Source of the DNA: Adineta ricciae
Taxonomy: Eukaryota; Rotifera; Eurotatoria; Adinetida; Adinetidae
Assembly: GCA_905250025.1 (NCBI GenBank)
Contig: CAJNOJ010000138.1
Span: 186,001-250,000 of the forward strand
Length of the DNA stretch: 64,000 nt
Direction: 5' to 3'
Below are positions 12,326 to 23,239 of this stretch, piece by piece. Each line of letters begins with the position of its first letter. Position 1 is the first letter of the stretch. The translations under genes were made by a program, and so were the position numbers. Below the pieces are notes generated by a model that searched no databases, was not told where the DNA came from, and saw only the letters and a list, made by a program, of their open reading frames with translations.

Positions 12326-13330
12326 CTATTTGAATGAGAAAAAGCGATGATTAGTAAGCAAAAGAATAATAATATAGAAAGGAATCCGGTTTTGTTGTGT
12401 TTTGGAGGTACAAAAACAACCGCAGAAAATTGTGGAAACAGGAGTGCTGGTGGTTACGAATGTTTGTGATATCGTTGAAGTGATTGAAATCGTCGACAAA
12501 TCGATCAATAAAGCATTCAAAGTACTTGAATATGCAGAACTTGACGATGTCGAGCGGATTGACTGTTTGATCGAAATATTGTTTTACATAAGTGTCGTAT
12601 TTCGTGAAGATGGAGGGATGATTGCTTTGGTTGTAATCGCAGCCGAATAAATTCGTTTGAAATAGTTCATAATTAATGAAGTCAAAACGTATTTCAGTTG
12701 TAAAAAAAACGTTCTTGATCGGTAGAGCAGCTAACATAAGTTGTCGAAATCGACTATTCAAAAAGCACTGCTGAGTTTTATTTTCACCCACGAAGTACTC
12801 TCCTACAATTATCATACGTAAAACCAAAACTATTCAAATAGTTAATAAGAAAAGACATGAAGAAAAAATGAAATAGCCAAGCATACATTTATTCACATTG
12901 TTTCCTTCTTAGTATTATCTGAACTGGTTGTAATTATCGTAACATTTACATCGTGTCTTGGTCTCATCCATCAATAACCCAAGAATATTCCAAATTCAAA
13001 CATGCACAATTCAAACCATGCGGAACTTCTTTAGTATCATTATTCTGAAGTTGCACAAGGTTATGAAATACAATTGTTCCTCCGCGTAGTCCGGAGCCAT
13101 CACCCTTGTTTTTTACTGAAACGTATCTTCAAATTAGGAAAAACATGACTAACAGTTACGCTCATATGACATGCGCCATCACTTTTAATAGCAGAAATTT
13201 CACTAAGACAGAGAGAAAGTCTTTAAACTTGCGTTTTAGCAGAATAAAAGTCGATTTAATCAAATGTGCATGTCATTTCATACTTGAAATGAAGCAGACG
13301 ACGTTGAAGGAACATCATGGCTTAGTTTTA
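12326..13330 (-). pseudogene. Second Ly6-like gene, degenerate, haplotype B
   Basis: The minus strand from about 12815 to 12340 resembles the 3' exon of the first Ly6-like gene. It has the same acceptor context (TAG then GAGTACTTCGTG), a glycine-glutamate start, an FGCDYNQSNH motif in place of CDYDKCNH (last Cys lost), then KYDTYVKQY. The Ser/Thr-rich stalk and hydrophobic tail (RIPFYIIILLLTNH) are present but in another frame, so a frameshift lies near 12520. Upstream, around 13205-13100, a stretch reading EISAIKSDGACHMSV resembles the first exon of the other gene. I read this as an old tandem paralogue that is decaying. Exact exon limits are uncertain. Confidence 0.45.
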
Positions 13331-13438
13331 TAAATACTTTTGTACTCATGTAACTTCCGATGAACTTATTTTATGAGCTACTACGGAATCTTTGCGTCTC
13401 GATTGAGAGATATGAAGTGTAACGATTCAACAACACTT

Positions 13439-15253
13439 TTATTGAAATCTCCCTAAATATCCAAATGCGAATGCACTATACATAAGTGCGTTTATCGCCA
13501 AATGCATACTGATAAGATACTGCTCATTCAACAACGCCACATATGAAAATGCAATGATATACAACGTCATAGCCAAGAAACCTTTATGTGTTTGAAGATG
13601 GCTGACTTTGTGGCGAATTGCGAAGCAGACTGAACTTTGCCACATGATGATATTCTCAATTATTTTCCATAAAAACAGCGTGTTTTTCATGGATACAGTT
13701 GAATGAGTATAATGGTTGCGATATTGAATAGTTGTATTGCGGACATAAGATGTCTGTGTGCCAAATTTTGGAGTGACGATCCATCTTTTAGCGGAACCAA
13801 AATTGAAAAATCCAGCTATGGCAGAGATAGCATGATGAAATAACATTGCATTACAAAAAAGTGAATAGACTAGTGTTAAATGAATTCGCTCGGGTGTGTA
13901 GAGCAAAACGTTTGAGGATAAAAGTATGGGAAGAAATGTGATGAAAATGTTCATACGGGTTGTTTTCCTCCAACAAGCGTTGATGGCAATATTCAGAAGA
14001 AATACAATGAAACGAGTAATGTAAAGACATGGCCGAAGAAGCATCCATAAGCAGTGCAACTTTCGATAAATATCCATGTGTGATGTTGTACATACCGTTT
14101 GAAATAACTTGCGAAACACTTGTGCAGGTCCACTAAACCATCGGTACTGTTGTGAGAGGTAAGCCGAAAGTGTAGGTGGAAGTTCATTAAGACATTCAAC
14201 ATCGATCATATAAGCAGAGTGCCAACCATTCGTAGAAGCTCGAACTGAAATATCCAAATCTTCGACCAAAGTATCTGTGTGCCAACCTCCGCATTGACAA
14301 ATAGCTTTTGTTCGCCAAACGCAAGCAGATCCGTTGAATTGAAAGAAGGAGTACATACGATACTTGACGTCTTGTTCACACTTATGATGATGATTGAGAA
14401 CGATTTCTTGCATTTGTGTCAGTAGGGATTCTTTTCCATTTGTAAATGTCCATCGTGCTTGCGCATAGGCCACTTTCGGATCCTTTAAAAGAATGGGTAT
14501 TGTTTTAATCAAAAAGTTTTCTTGTGGCAAAAAATCAACATCGAACAATGCAATAAATTCACATTGTGGAAGTTTTTCTAAGCCATTTTTTAAGTTTCCT
14601 GCTTTAAAACCATGACGATTTTTACGCCGAACGACACTAATTCGATACCCTCGATCAAGCCATTCTAGTGCGCATCGATCAATCATCGCCATAACTATTT
14701 CATCAGTAGAATCATCGAGTACCTGAATAATTAACCGATCTTTTGGCCACTCTAAATTGCAAGCACATGTGATCATCGATATACAGAATTCTTTTTCGTT
14801 CATCATTGGTAATTGCACGGCAACTATCGGATACTCATTATCGGTTGATAAGGATGATATTATACTGCGAAGTGTTGGATGTGATTTTGACGGCAGACAG
14901 AATCGAAGAACAGTGTAGATTATTTGTTCAATGTCGTCTGAGCTTTGAATGATAAGCAACAATATTGATAGCCTTTCGATCAGATTGAGAATTGTCGGTG
15001 ATCTCTGAATATGACTGACATCATCATAGACTGAACTCGTTTGTTGATCAGTAATATTTAGAAACCCGTTTGATGTTGCTGCTATTCGTTGCGACAAACA
15101 TGGCAGCGCCAGAAAGGTAAAGATCATTATCGCAAGCATCACACGACTCATGATGGACTTTTTAAAATGATCTTCAATGAAGAAAAAGTGTGTTATGATG
15201 AAACTGCATCTGAATAAATAAAAGACGTTTAGAAATGCCATTGACATCTTCAT
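13439..15253 (-). CDS. CslA-like family 2 glycosyltransferase, haplotype B
   Basis: A single open frame of 604 aa from the ATG shared with haplotype A. It has hydrophobic N-terminal segments, a cytosolic GT2 domain and several C-terminal membrane helices, the layout of processive polysaccharide synthases. Catalytic motifs are complete: LDDSTD, DVD, VEDLD and QQYRW, with the surrounding sequence (QLPMMNEKE, FKAGNLKNGL, QARWTFTN, FNGSACVWR, LNELPPTLSAY) closest in my judgement to plant CslA/CslC mannan or glucan synthases and bacterial relatives. Expected role: polymerising a beta-linked hexose from a nucleotide sugar at a membrane. Animals normally lack CslA-type enzymes, so horizontal acquisition is plausible. 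An upstream ATG at 15313 is open but not shared with A. Confidence 0.85.
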   Translation of the reverse strand: MKMSMAFLNVFYLFRCSFIITHFFFIEDHFKKSIMSRVMLAIMIFTFLALPCLSQRIAATSNGFLNITDQQTSSVYDDVSHIQRSPTILNLIERLSILLLIIQSSDDIEQIIYTVLRFCLPSKSHPTLRSIISSLSTDNEYPIVAVQLPMMNEKEFCISMITCACNLEWPKDRLIIQVLDDSTDEIVMAMIDRCALEWLDRGYRISVVRRKNRHGFKAGNLKNGLEKLPQCEFIALFDVDFLPQENFLIKTIPILLKDPKVAYAQARWTFTNGKESLLTQMQEIVLNHHHKCEQDVKYRMYSFFQFNGSACVWRTKAICQCGGWHTDTLVEDLDISVRASTNGWHSAYMIDVECLNELPPTLSAYLSQQYRWFSGPAQVFRKLFQTVCTTSHMDIYRKLHCLWMLLRPCLYITRFIVFLLNIAINACWRKTTRMNIFITFLPILLSSNVLLYTPERIHLTLVYSLFCNAMLFHHAISAIAGFFNFGSAKRWIVTPKFGTQTSYVRNTTIQYRNHYTHSTVSMKNTLFLWKIIENIIMWQSSVCFAIRHKVSHLQTHKGFLAMTLYIIAFSYVALLNEQYLISMHLAINALMYSAFAFGYLGRFQ

Positions 15254-15313
15254 CGTCAAGACAGTTTTCGTGGAGACTGTAAAGAGAAATATAGAAACCG
15301 AATTTATATGCAT

Positions 15314-15575
15314 AGTAAATTACAGAAAAAAAAATCAACGGGCGCCAATCGAATAGATAATAACAATTAGAAAAGTGTCGAATGTGCCAAAATGCTTGTA
15401 TGATGAATGTACTTCAGTGGAAAATTCTCTACATAATTATATTTAGTTGGAGATCTTAATCTGTCAGAAAAGAAAAGGCTACTGTACACTATGTTTAGAA
15501 ACTTAACTTGTCTTTCGAGTAACGATTTCATCTAACTAATAATTGTCTGGTGGTTCATAGATTTCTGCACAAGTT
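15314..15575. other. Short intergenic, haplotype B
   Basis: Less than 300 bp between the 5' end of the glycosyltransferase gene and the 3' end of the cysteine-repeat gene. Both are on the minus strand, so the glycosyltransferase promoter should lie here. No motif recognised. Confidence 0.3.
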
Positions 15576-15833
15576 TCACGGCCATTCCAGCAATTGGCCA
15601 CCGCTACTTGTCTGTGTGTGATTCAATGATCCCTTATAGTATACTATTGCATTTTGTGAAACAATTGCATTAATCGCCTTCGTAGCACAAACATACACGA
15701 TTGCTGAATCAGTGGCTGTAATATTCGCAACAAGTGGACATCTTGATTTTGTCATATGTATCGTGGAGTTTGTTGCTTGGATACGCGTTTCATTTGTCGA
15801 GCAGAGATTATTAACGGTTAATCCATCACTACC
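15576..15833 (-). CDS. Cysteine-repeat membrane protein, haplotype B, C-terminal fragment
   Basis: The last 86 or so codons of the gene described in full at 23240-26119, ending at the same LEWP stop. It is cut by the nnn join. The N-terminal part of the same allele lies at 30528-32754, and about 349 bp between the two (equivalent to 23498-23846) are absent. Nearly identical to haplotype A here. Confidence 0.8.
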   Translation of the reverse strand, partial: GSDGLTVNNLCSTNETRIQATNSTIHMTKSRCPLVANITATDSAIVYVCATKAINAIVSQNAIVYYKGSLNHTQTSSGGQLLEWP

Positions 15834-15836
15834 NNN
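15834..15836. other. Assembly join B to A (nnn)
   Basis: The only three-n join. Sequence to the left matches the cysteine-repeat gene up to 23497. Sequence to the right repeats 5393-5613 and continues haplotype A. Confidence 0.9.
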
Positions 15837-16644
15837 GACAAAATATCACGATGGTTGCATTTATCATAATCACATACCAGTGAATTACTTGCAAATGTTG
15901 TGTCATAGCGCGAATAGAAAAGCATAGTATTTGTAAACGTCAGTTTTTCAGTCGATGAGCATTCGACGTCAGCGGTTGAACTGGGCGTCCAACTTGTGTG
16001 ACATGTTTCTTCTGAAGAACACTGTTTAGTTTCACTGTCACTCACGAAGCATTCTCCTAAAATGATCATCGAATCAATTATAACACTGAACGATTGAAAA
16101 GAAGGTCGAAACAGTCATTCATAGTCTATATTCTATTTACTATTTTGCAGATTCATTTTCATATTTCCAGCACTTACGTCGTGTCTTATTCTCAGCAACC
16201 AATAGTTCAGCGACATTGTGCAAGAAATGATGATATTTCAAGGTGATGAACCATTCGATGGCATCAATCAAAAATCGTTACGAACAACGGTCAACAGTAG
16301 CACAGACATACTGTATCGTAGAATGAAAGCTATAATTAGCATTTCCATTATGGTTTACTGCGGTAATAAACATAGATTTTTCGGGCGGTGGATTTCCTCT
16401 ATCGCTAAACTGTGTTGAAAAAAAATACAGATATGTGACTGTCAAAATTCGAAATAGTCATCTCCATCGTACATGGCTTTATATGGCTAGTTTCAACAGC
16501 AGAAATTCGATCGAGCTGTCCGCGAAACGTTTGCATATCAAACTTGTCTTTGGATATTGTCAGAGCATCTCTCAGCTGTAAACACCTCAGACAGTCGATA
16601 GTATGGAAAAGAATAATAGCTGCAAAGATAATCGTCAACACCAT
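15837..16644 (-). pseudogene. Ly6/uPAR-like gene, haplotype A, 5' part
   Basis: Exon 1 starts at 16644 with signal peptide MVLTIIFAAIILFHTIDC and LRCLQ, and runs to about 16430. The core of exon 2 lies at about 16067-15837, identical to 5393-5613. Unlike haplotype B, the Cys and Leu codons are intact here, but this allele lost the stalk and anchor signal by the deletion at about 5325. The space between exons is about 290 bp longer than in B, so the two alleles also differ by an intronic indel. Confidence 0.6.
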
Positions 16645-17796
16645 TGAATCCGAATGGTACTTCAGACACAACTTTAGACTTGTTTTACAAAGAAATAAAA
16701 AAAGAGAATTCAATTAAATCGATTCGTCATTTCGTGTATTTTATGTGACAAGTGACTTTGAAGCACGTTGTGATGAATTGTGATGTTCGACAAAGTCACG
16801 ATATGTCCCTCATAATGTCTGATTTCCATGAATACACTTTACTTCTCACATCACCTTGACGGTCTCAAGAAATACAAGAATGTGTATGAACAACTAAGAT
16901 GGGCGAGGACGTAGGCGCAGGCGAAAAGTTTTATGATTGAAACTGGCAAGATCAGAGTTGGGACGCATATCTCAATGAATAAATCCGAGAAAAACTCGAA
17001 TTGAGCGCTAAGATATCTTACATTCATACTTAGATGTTGCTGTTTGCTACAACAAAAAATGTCAACGACAGGAAGGCAAAAACAACTGTCGGGAAGATCA
17101 TAACACTCATGATTGACTTTTCAAAATAATCTTCAATTCAATAAAAACTCGGTTCCATATATCAGGAAAGTTATACCCTATTTTAAATTAGATATTTACT
17201 TCTCTGACGTGCTTAGTTATGATAACTATGCTCGCGGGGAAGGCAAACTATTTGGTCAATATCTTAGAATCAGTGCGCATCATAAGGATGGGCGTGAGGG
17301 TGTGTGTAAGCGTGGTTTTTATACACTCAGATACATTCGTACCCTTATACATATAACTCTATATTACAATAATTAGTTTCTTGACAGCACACAAAATATT
17401 AAGAAAGAGGTACAAAAAGAGAGCCACTTTTTGGGAAAGGCCACGAGATTTAATCAAATATTTGCCGATGAAAGTAATTATATAGCATGACTGTACATCT
17501 AATTTCAAAGACGCCTCCAGTTCCTTATAAGCAATTTTCTCTCCGGTAGATAATCCTTTATTAAATATATGTGAAAATGCGCCGTATTATATCATTGTTC
17601 TGTAAACGAATGTTTTTATTTATTATTCTGGGTAAAGTACGTGCTAAAAGTGCATATATTTATTAATACATTTTGTACAATAATGGAAGAGGAAAAATGC
17701 GTAGTTTCGATGTTCATTAAGATAAAAATACGCGACATCTCGTAAAACAGACAAACAAAGAGGGATCGATTTGTGTCAGAATAACTCTGTAAATGT
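16645..17796. other. Intergenic, haplotype A
   Basis: Counterpart of 8440-9836 but about 250 bp shorter: part of the poly-A-rich stretch of B (about 9040-9340) is missing. No gene supported. Confidence 0.35.
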
Positions 17797-18789
17797 TCAA
17801 TTTCTATTAAGTGACAGTGTAAGAGGATAAACTTGCACATACGGTCTTTTCCACCACAATAGTTTTGCCATTTTCTTGCTAATTTCAGGTATTGTTCCTA
17901 TGCAAACTAGTGGGAAAAGATGTACAGAGTAACAGTTAAAGAACAACATGTAGTTTTGAATCACGCCTAATGAACCAAATGGTATACCAAATAAATTCCA
18001 TGACTCTAAAAGTGCCCATGGAAATTGAAAAACGCCAAAAACTGTGACGATTGATAGAACTTGAATGATCAGTTTTCTTTGTTTTTTCCATTGCATCGAT
18101 CGCCTCCGGTGAACTCGCTGTCTTTGGAAACGAAAGAAGAGCGCGAGAGTTGAAGTGATTATAATTAATATTGGAATGATCTGATGAATGATGACATCGA
18201 TCTTTAAGTGAATTGGATTGAAGAAAAAGCAAGGCAGATACACACCAATCACTGTCGATTGAACATCGAGATATCGACAAATTGAATGAAATGGAATAAA
18301 TATATTTAGACCATAATAAGTTAAACAATACACAGGAACAACCACCAGTGGTACATAATGTACAAGAATTCGATTTGCCTTAGTTGCTAGTAAGTGATTG
18401 TGAAAGATAAGTATATGTCTTTCAATAGTACACCAGGCGAAAACGACGGTTTGAGTGGGAAAAAGTCCAAAGAGAGAATACGTCCAAAGTTGAGAAAACG
18501 GACGTGGTACATGCCAATTACCACCAAGTCGATAGTAGTGAACGGCAAGAGGAAAGTAAATGCATTCCATAGCCAAAACGAGTAGGAGTAGCACAATGAT
18601 TATATGATTACTTAATGTTTCACGAAGATTTCGATTGAATAGAAGATGAAAGAGAATGAAGAAACAGAATGGTAGCGATAAAACGTTGGAAATGAGATAA
18701 ATCCAAAATCGAATAGAAAAAGTGATAGGAAGTTGTTGGTAAGCTAAAGCTTCTTCATCAACAAAAGTACTGTTCATTTCATTTGCCAT
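17797..18789 (-). CDS. Class A-like seven-transmembrane receptor 1, haplotype A
   Basis: Allele of the receptor at 9837-10832; 330 aa, single exon, same seven hydrophobic segments. Here the helix 3 motif is TIERH, the usual acidic-Arg form; B has Gln. Most other differences are conservative or in loops and tails, consistent with both alleles encoding a receptor. Ligand unknown. Confidence 0.75.
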   Translation of the reverse strand: MANEMNSTFVDEEALAYQQLPITFSIRFWIYLISNVLSLPFCFFILFHLLFNRNLRETLSNHIIIVLLLLVLAMECIYFPLAVHYYRLGGNWHVPRPFSQLWTYSLFGLFPTQTVVFAWCTIERHILIFHNHLLATKANRILVHYVPLVVVPVYCLTYYGLNIFIPFHSICRYLDVQSTVIGVYLPCFFFNPIHLKIDVIIHQIIPILIIITSTLALFFRFQRQRVHRRRSMQWKKQRKLIIQVLSIVTVFGVFQFPWALLESWNLFGIPFGSLGVIQNYMLFFNCYSVHLFPLVCIGTIPEISKKMAKLLWWKRPYVQVYPLTLSLNRN

Positions 18790-20240
18790 TATTAAAAAAG
18801 AAAGTTTAAGCTCACATCAACACATCTAAAATTCTTTACGTATGGGATGCATATTGAAAACTTATCTAAAGGTAAATCCGAGATTCTCCTGGCTAGTCTC
18901 AGAGAGATAATTATTTTTCCAAGGCTCATTTTACTCGTTTTACAATGCTTTAACATTCTAATATATGTCGTATACGAGCTGTATTCAAAAGTTATTTTAA
19001 AAAAAGCAGCTGCAAAGTACTTCCTCTAATATAATATTTTTTTTCATAAGCGATCCCAATTTGAAATGTCAAATTTAATTACAATCCTCTCCTGATCTCA
19101 AAACGCGTGATATGCTACGAACATTAGATTTAACAAAAAAAGAACAACTGTTATAAAAGTTACACATGAATTGCTTTCCATATGTTAACTAAAGCGAAAT
19201 ACACAAGGTGAAAGCGTTAAACTTTGAATTCAAAATTCGACGTGTCTTCGAATGATACCAGTTTCATGAGATTCGTACGCTTTTGGAGCATTGAGTTTTG
19301 TTCTTCTTCCGTACAGTAAAGATCATTTTTTCGGGTGCGGTCACCGGTAACGTTTTCATATTTCCATCTGATCGAGTTACTACTGTTGACAATACTTTCA
19401 CGTATTCTGCAGACAAATTTTGAAACAATAAAAAAAAACTCACATTCTGTCTTTCCGAATGATATCTGAACTTCTTGTACTTAACATATTCTTTAAGAAA
19501 AGTGGACAGTAGCATAGATGAAGGCAAACTTGCAGGCTAAAAGTATTATATTAAAAAAATGGTTTCAATCGTTTCTTAATAAAATATGAAAACATAAACA
19601 GAGATATGGGTAGGCAAATGTTGAAATTTCCTTAATGATCATCCTTGATTTTCACATTGAACAACTATAATAGCAATTACACAATAGGAAAGAGCGTTGA
19701 TATTATATGTCAAATTCATCACATTTGCCTATTCCGATTCTATGCAATTTCTAGTTTATTTAACAGATCAAACGTAATATAACCGATAAAATAAATAATA
19801 CAGTAACACATTTTGAACAAAAAAAGAAACAGTCATCAAGAAATAAGTATAATGCATAAAAAGGTGATAGTCTGTATAATTATCTAATGTTAAGGGGAGA
19901 CTTTCAGATTAGCGTCTCATTTACGTGAGCATACTCAAAACAAAACCAACATAATAATTGATAGGATAGACACTCAGATTTAGGATCAAACTAAGTTTGG
20001 AACGAAAACGAGCTTGTGACGCTTCGAATTATTCTGGTGAACAAGATACTTTTTACGTAGTTTTCAGCATTGTTAACTATTGACAGACATATAAGATTAA
20101 TTCCGTGTTTCTTTATATGCCATCTTCTGAAATAGATTTATGATATATGAATTAATCATGTCGTATATCGTACAGATTGATGTAATTCACAAGGGAATGT
20201 TAGGTTCTGTCTACGAAATATGCTCCCGGTAATCTAATAA
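18790..20240. other. Intergenic, haplotype A
   Basis: AT-rich, collinear with 10833-12325. A roughly 60-bp stretch near 19430-19510 is longer than its B counterpart. No gene supported. Confidence 0.35.
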
Positions 20241-20990
20241 ACTGAACTGGATGGTGTTGAGTGGATTGAATGCTTGACTGGAATATTGTTTTACATAAGC
20301 GTTGTATTTCGTGAAGATAGGGCGATGATTGCTTTGGTTGTAACCGCAGCTGAATAAATTCGTTTGAAATGGTTCATAACTAGTTAAGTCTGAGCGTATT
20401 TCAGTTTTAAAATAAAGTTCTTGGTCGGTAGAGCAGCTAACATAAGTTGTTGAAATCGACTATTCAAAAAGCACTGCTAAGTTTCATTTTCACCCACAAA
20501 GCATTCTTCTACAATTATCATAAATCCAAAACTATTCAAGTAGCTAATAGGAAAAAATATGAAGAAAAAAAGAAATAACTACGCATATATTTATTCATAC
20601 TGTTTCCTTCTTAGTACTACCTGAGCTGGTTGTAATGATCCTAACATTTACATTGCGTCTTGGTCTCACCCATCAATAACTCAAGGATATTCCAAATTCA
20701 AACCATGTTGAACTTCTTTAGTATCATTATCCTGAATTTGCATAAGGTTATCAAATACTATTGTTCCTGCGCGTAGTCCGGAGTCATCACCCTTTTTTTT
20801 GACTGAAACGTATCTTCAAATTAGGAAAAACATGGCTAAAAGTTACGCTTATATGGCATGCGCCATCACTTGTAATAGCAGAAATTTCACTTAGGCAGAG
20901 AGAAAGTCTTTAAACTTGCGTTTTAAAAGAATAAAAGTCGATTTAATTAAATCTACGTGTCATTTCATATTTGAAATGAAGCAGTCGACG
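20241..20990 (-). pseudogene. Second Ly6-like gene, degenerate, haplotype A
   Basis: Counterpart of 12326-13330. The Ser/Thr stalk and hydrophobic tail region is deleted: 228 bp present in B (between GAAC repeats at 12309 and 12537) are missing at about 20245. The remaining core still shows the degenerate GCGYNQSNH-type motif. Supports the view that this paralogue is not maintained. Confidence 0.4.
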
Positions 20991-21099
20991 TTGAAGGAAA
21001 ATCATAGCTTAGTTTTGTAAATAATTTTTTGTATCCATGTAACTTCCAATGAACTTATTTTATGAACTACTACGAAATATTTACGTCTCAACAATACTT

Positions 21100-22920
21100 T
21101 TATTGAAATCTCCCTAAATATCCGAATGCGAATGTACTATACATAAGTGCGTTTACCGTCAAATGCATACTGATAAGATACTGCTCGTTCAACAACGCCA
21201 CGCATGAAAATACAATGATATACAGCATCATAGCCAAAAATCCTTTGTGTATTTGAAGGTGGCTGACTTTGTGGTGAATTGCGAGGCAGACTGAACTTTG
21301 CCACATGATGATATTCTCAATTATTCTCCATGAAAACAGCGCGTTTTTCATGGATACGGTTGAATGAGTATAGTGGTTGCGATAGTGAATAGTTGTATTG
21401 CGAACATAACACGGCTGTGTGCCAAATTTTGGAGTAACGATCCATCTTCTAGCGGAACCAAAATTGAAAAATCCAGCTATGGCAGAAATAGCATGATGAA
21501 ATAGCATAGCATTACAAAAAAGTGAATAGACTAGCGTCAAATGAATTTGCCCGGGTGTGTAGAGCAAAACGTTTGAGGATAAAAGTATGGGAAGAAATGT
21601 GATGAAAACGTTCATACGGGTTGTTTTCCTCCAACAAGCGTTGATGGCAATATTCAGAAGAAATACAATGAAACGAGTAATGTAAAGACATGGCCGAAGA
21701 AGCATCCATAAGCAATGCAACTTTCGATAAATATCCATGTGTGATGTTGTACATACCGTTTGAAATAACTTGCGAAAAACTTGTGCAGGTCCACTAAACC
21801 ATCGGTACTGTTGTGAGAGGTACGCCGAAAGTGTAGGTGGAAGTTCATTAAGACATTCAACATCGACTATGTAAGCAGAACGCCAACCATTCGTAAAAGC
21901 TCGAATTGAAATATCCAAATCTTCGACCAAAGTGTCTGTATGCCAACCTCCACATTGATAAATAGCGTTGGTCCGCCAAACACAAGCAGATCCGTTGAAT
22001 TGAAAGAAGGAATACATACGATACTTGACGTCTTGTTCACACTTATGATGATGATTGAGAACGATTTCTTGCATGTGTGTCAGTAGCGATTCTTTTCCAT
22101 TTGTAAATGTCCATCGTGCTTGCGCATAGGCCACTTTCGGATCTTTTAAAAGAATGGGTATTGTTTTAATCAAAAAGTTTTCTTGTGGCAAAAAGTCAAC
22201 ATCGAACAATGCAATAAATTCACATCGTGGAAGTTTTTCTAGGCCATTTTTTAAGTTTCCTGCTTTGAAACCATGTCGATTTTTACGCCGAACGACACTA
22301 ATTCGATACCCTCGATCAAGCCATTCTTGTGCGCATCGATCAATCATCGCCATAACTATTTCATCAGTAGAATCATCGAGTACTTGAATAATTAACCGAT
22401 CTTTTGGCCACTCTAGATTGCAAGCACATGTGATCATCGATATACAAAATTCTTTTTCGTTCATCATTGGTAATTGTACGGCAACTATCGGATACGCATT
22501 GTCGCCTGATAAGGATGATATTACACTGCTAAGTGTCGGATGTGTTTTTGACGACAGACAGAGTCGGAGAATAGTGTAGATTATTTGTTCGATGTCCTCT
22601 GAACTTTGAATAATAAGCAATAATATTGATAGCCTTTCGATCAGATTGAGAATTGTCGGCGATCTCTGAATATGACTGACATCATCATCATCATAGACTG
22701 AACTCGTTTGTTGATCAGTAATATTTAGATACCCGTTTGATGTTGCTGCTATTTGTTCCGACAAACATGACAGTACCAGAAATGTAAAAATCATCGTCGC
22801 AAGCATCGCACGACTCATGATGGGCTTTCTAAAATAATCTTCAATGAATAAAAAGTCTGCTATGATGAAACTGCATCTGAACAAATAAAAGACGTATAGA
22901 AATGCCATTGACATCTTCAT
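21100..22920 (-). CDS. CslA-like family 2 glycosyltransferase, haplotype A
   Basis: A 606-aa intact open frame, allele of 13439-15253. Catalytic motifs by residue: LDDSTD (181-186), DVD (240-242), ED (333-334), QQYRW (370-374). It differs from B by a short Asp repeat (VYDDDDVSH against VYDDVSH, a CAT/ATG triplet slippage) and scattered substitutions outside the motifs. Both alleles being open with intact catalytic residues argues for selection. Predicted N-terminal and C-terminal membrane helices place it in the secretory pathway or plasma membrane. The product polymer cannot be told from sequence. Confidence 0.87.
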   Translation of the reverse strand: MKMSMAFLYVFYLFRCSFIIADFLFIEDYFRKPIMSRAMLATMIFTFLVLSCLSEQIAATSNGYLNITDQQTSSVYDDDDVSHIQRSPTILNLIERLSILLLIIQSSEDIEQIIYTILRLCLSSKTHPTLSSVISSLSGDNAYPIVAVQLPMMNEKEFCISMITCACNLEWPKDRLIIQVLDDSTDEIVMAMIDRCAQEWLDRGYRISVVRRKNRHGFKAGNLKNGLEKLPRCEFIALFDVDFLPQENFLIKTIPILLKDPKVAYAQARWTFTNGKESLLTHMQEIVLNHHHKCEQDVKYRMYSFFQFNGSACVWRTNAIYQCGGWHTDTLVEDLDISIRAFTNGWRSAYIVDVECLNELPPTLSAYLSQQYRWFSGPAQVFRKLFQTVCTTSHMDIYRKLHCLWMLLRPCLYITRFIVFLLNIAINACWRKTTRMNVFITFLPILLSSNVLLYTPGQIHLTLVYSLFCNAMLFHHAISAIAGFFNFGSARRWIVTPKFGTQPCYVRNTTIHYRNHYTHSTVSMKNALFSWRIIENIIMWQSSVCLAIHHKVSHLQIHKGFLAMMLYIIVFSCVALLNEQYLISMHLTVNALMYSTFAFGYLGRFQ

Positions 22921-23239
22921 CAGCAAGACGGTTTTTTAGGAGACTGTAAAAAGAAATATAGAAACCAAATTTATATGCATAGTAAATTACAAAAAGATCA
23001 ACAGAGGTCAATCGCATAGATAAAAACAATTAGAAAAGTGTCGAATGTGTCACAATGCTTGTATAATGAATGTACTTCAGTGGAAAATTCTCTAGATAAT
23101 TATATTTAGTCGGAGATCTTAATCTGTCAGAAAAAAAACCGGCTGCTGTACGCGATATTTAGAGACTTAACTTGTCTTTCTAGTAAAGATTTCATCTAAC
23201 TAATAATTGTCTGGTAGTTTATACATTTCTGTGCAAGTT
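22921..23239. other. Short intergenic, haplotype A
   Basis: Separates the stop of the cysteine-repeat gene from the start of the glycosyltransferase gene, both on the minus strand. Presumed glycosyltransferase promoter; no motif recognised. Confidence 0.3.

Noticed and set aside
12402..12650. 82-aa plus-strand ORF
   Set aside because: It is the antisense shadow of the second Ly6-like relic and is deleted on haplotype A.
15712..15927. ORF crossing nnn at 15834-15836
   Set aside because: It joins unrelated antisense sequence across an assembly join.
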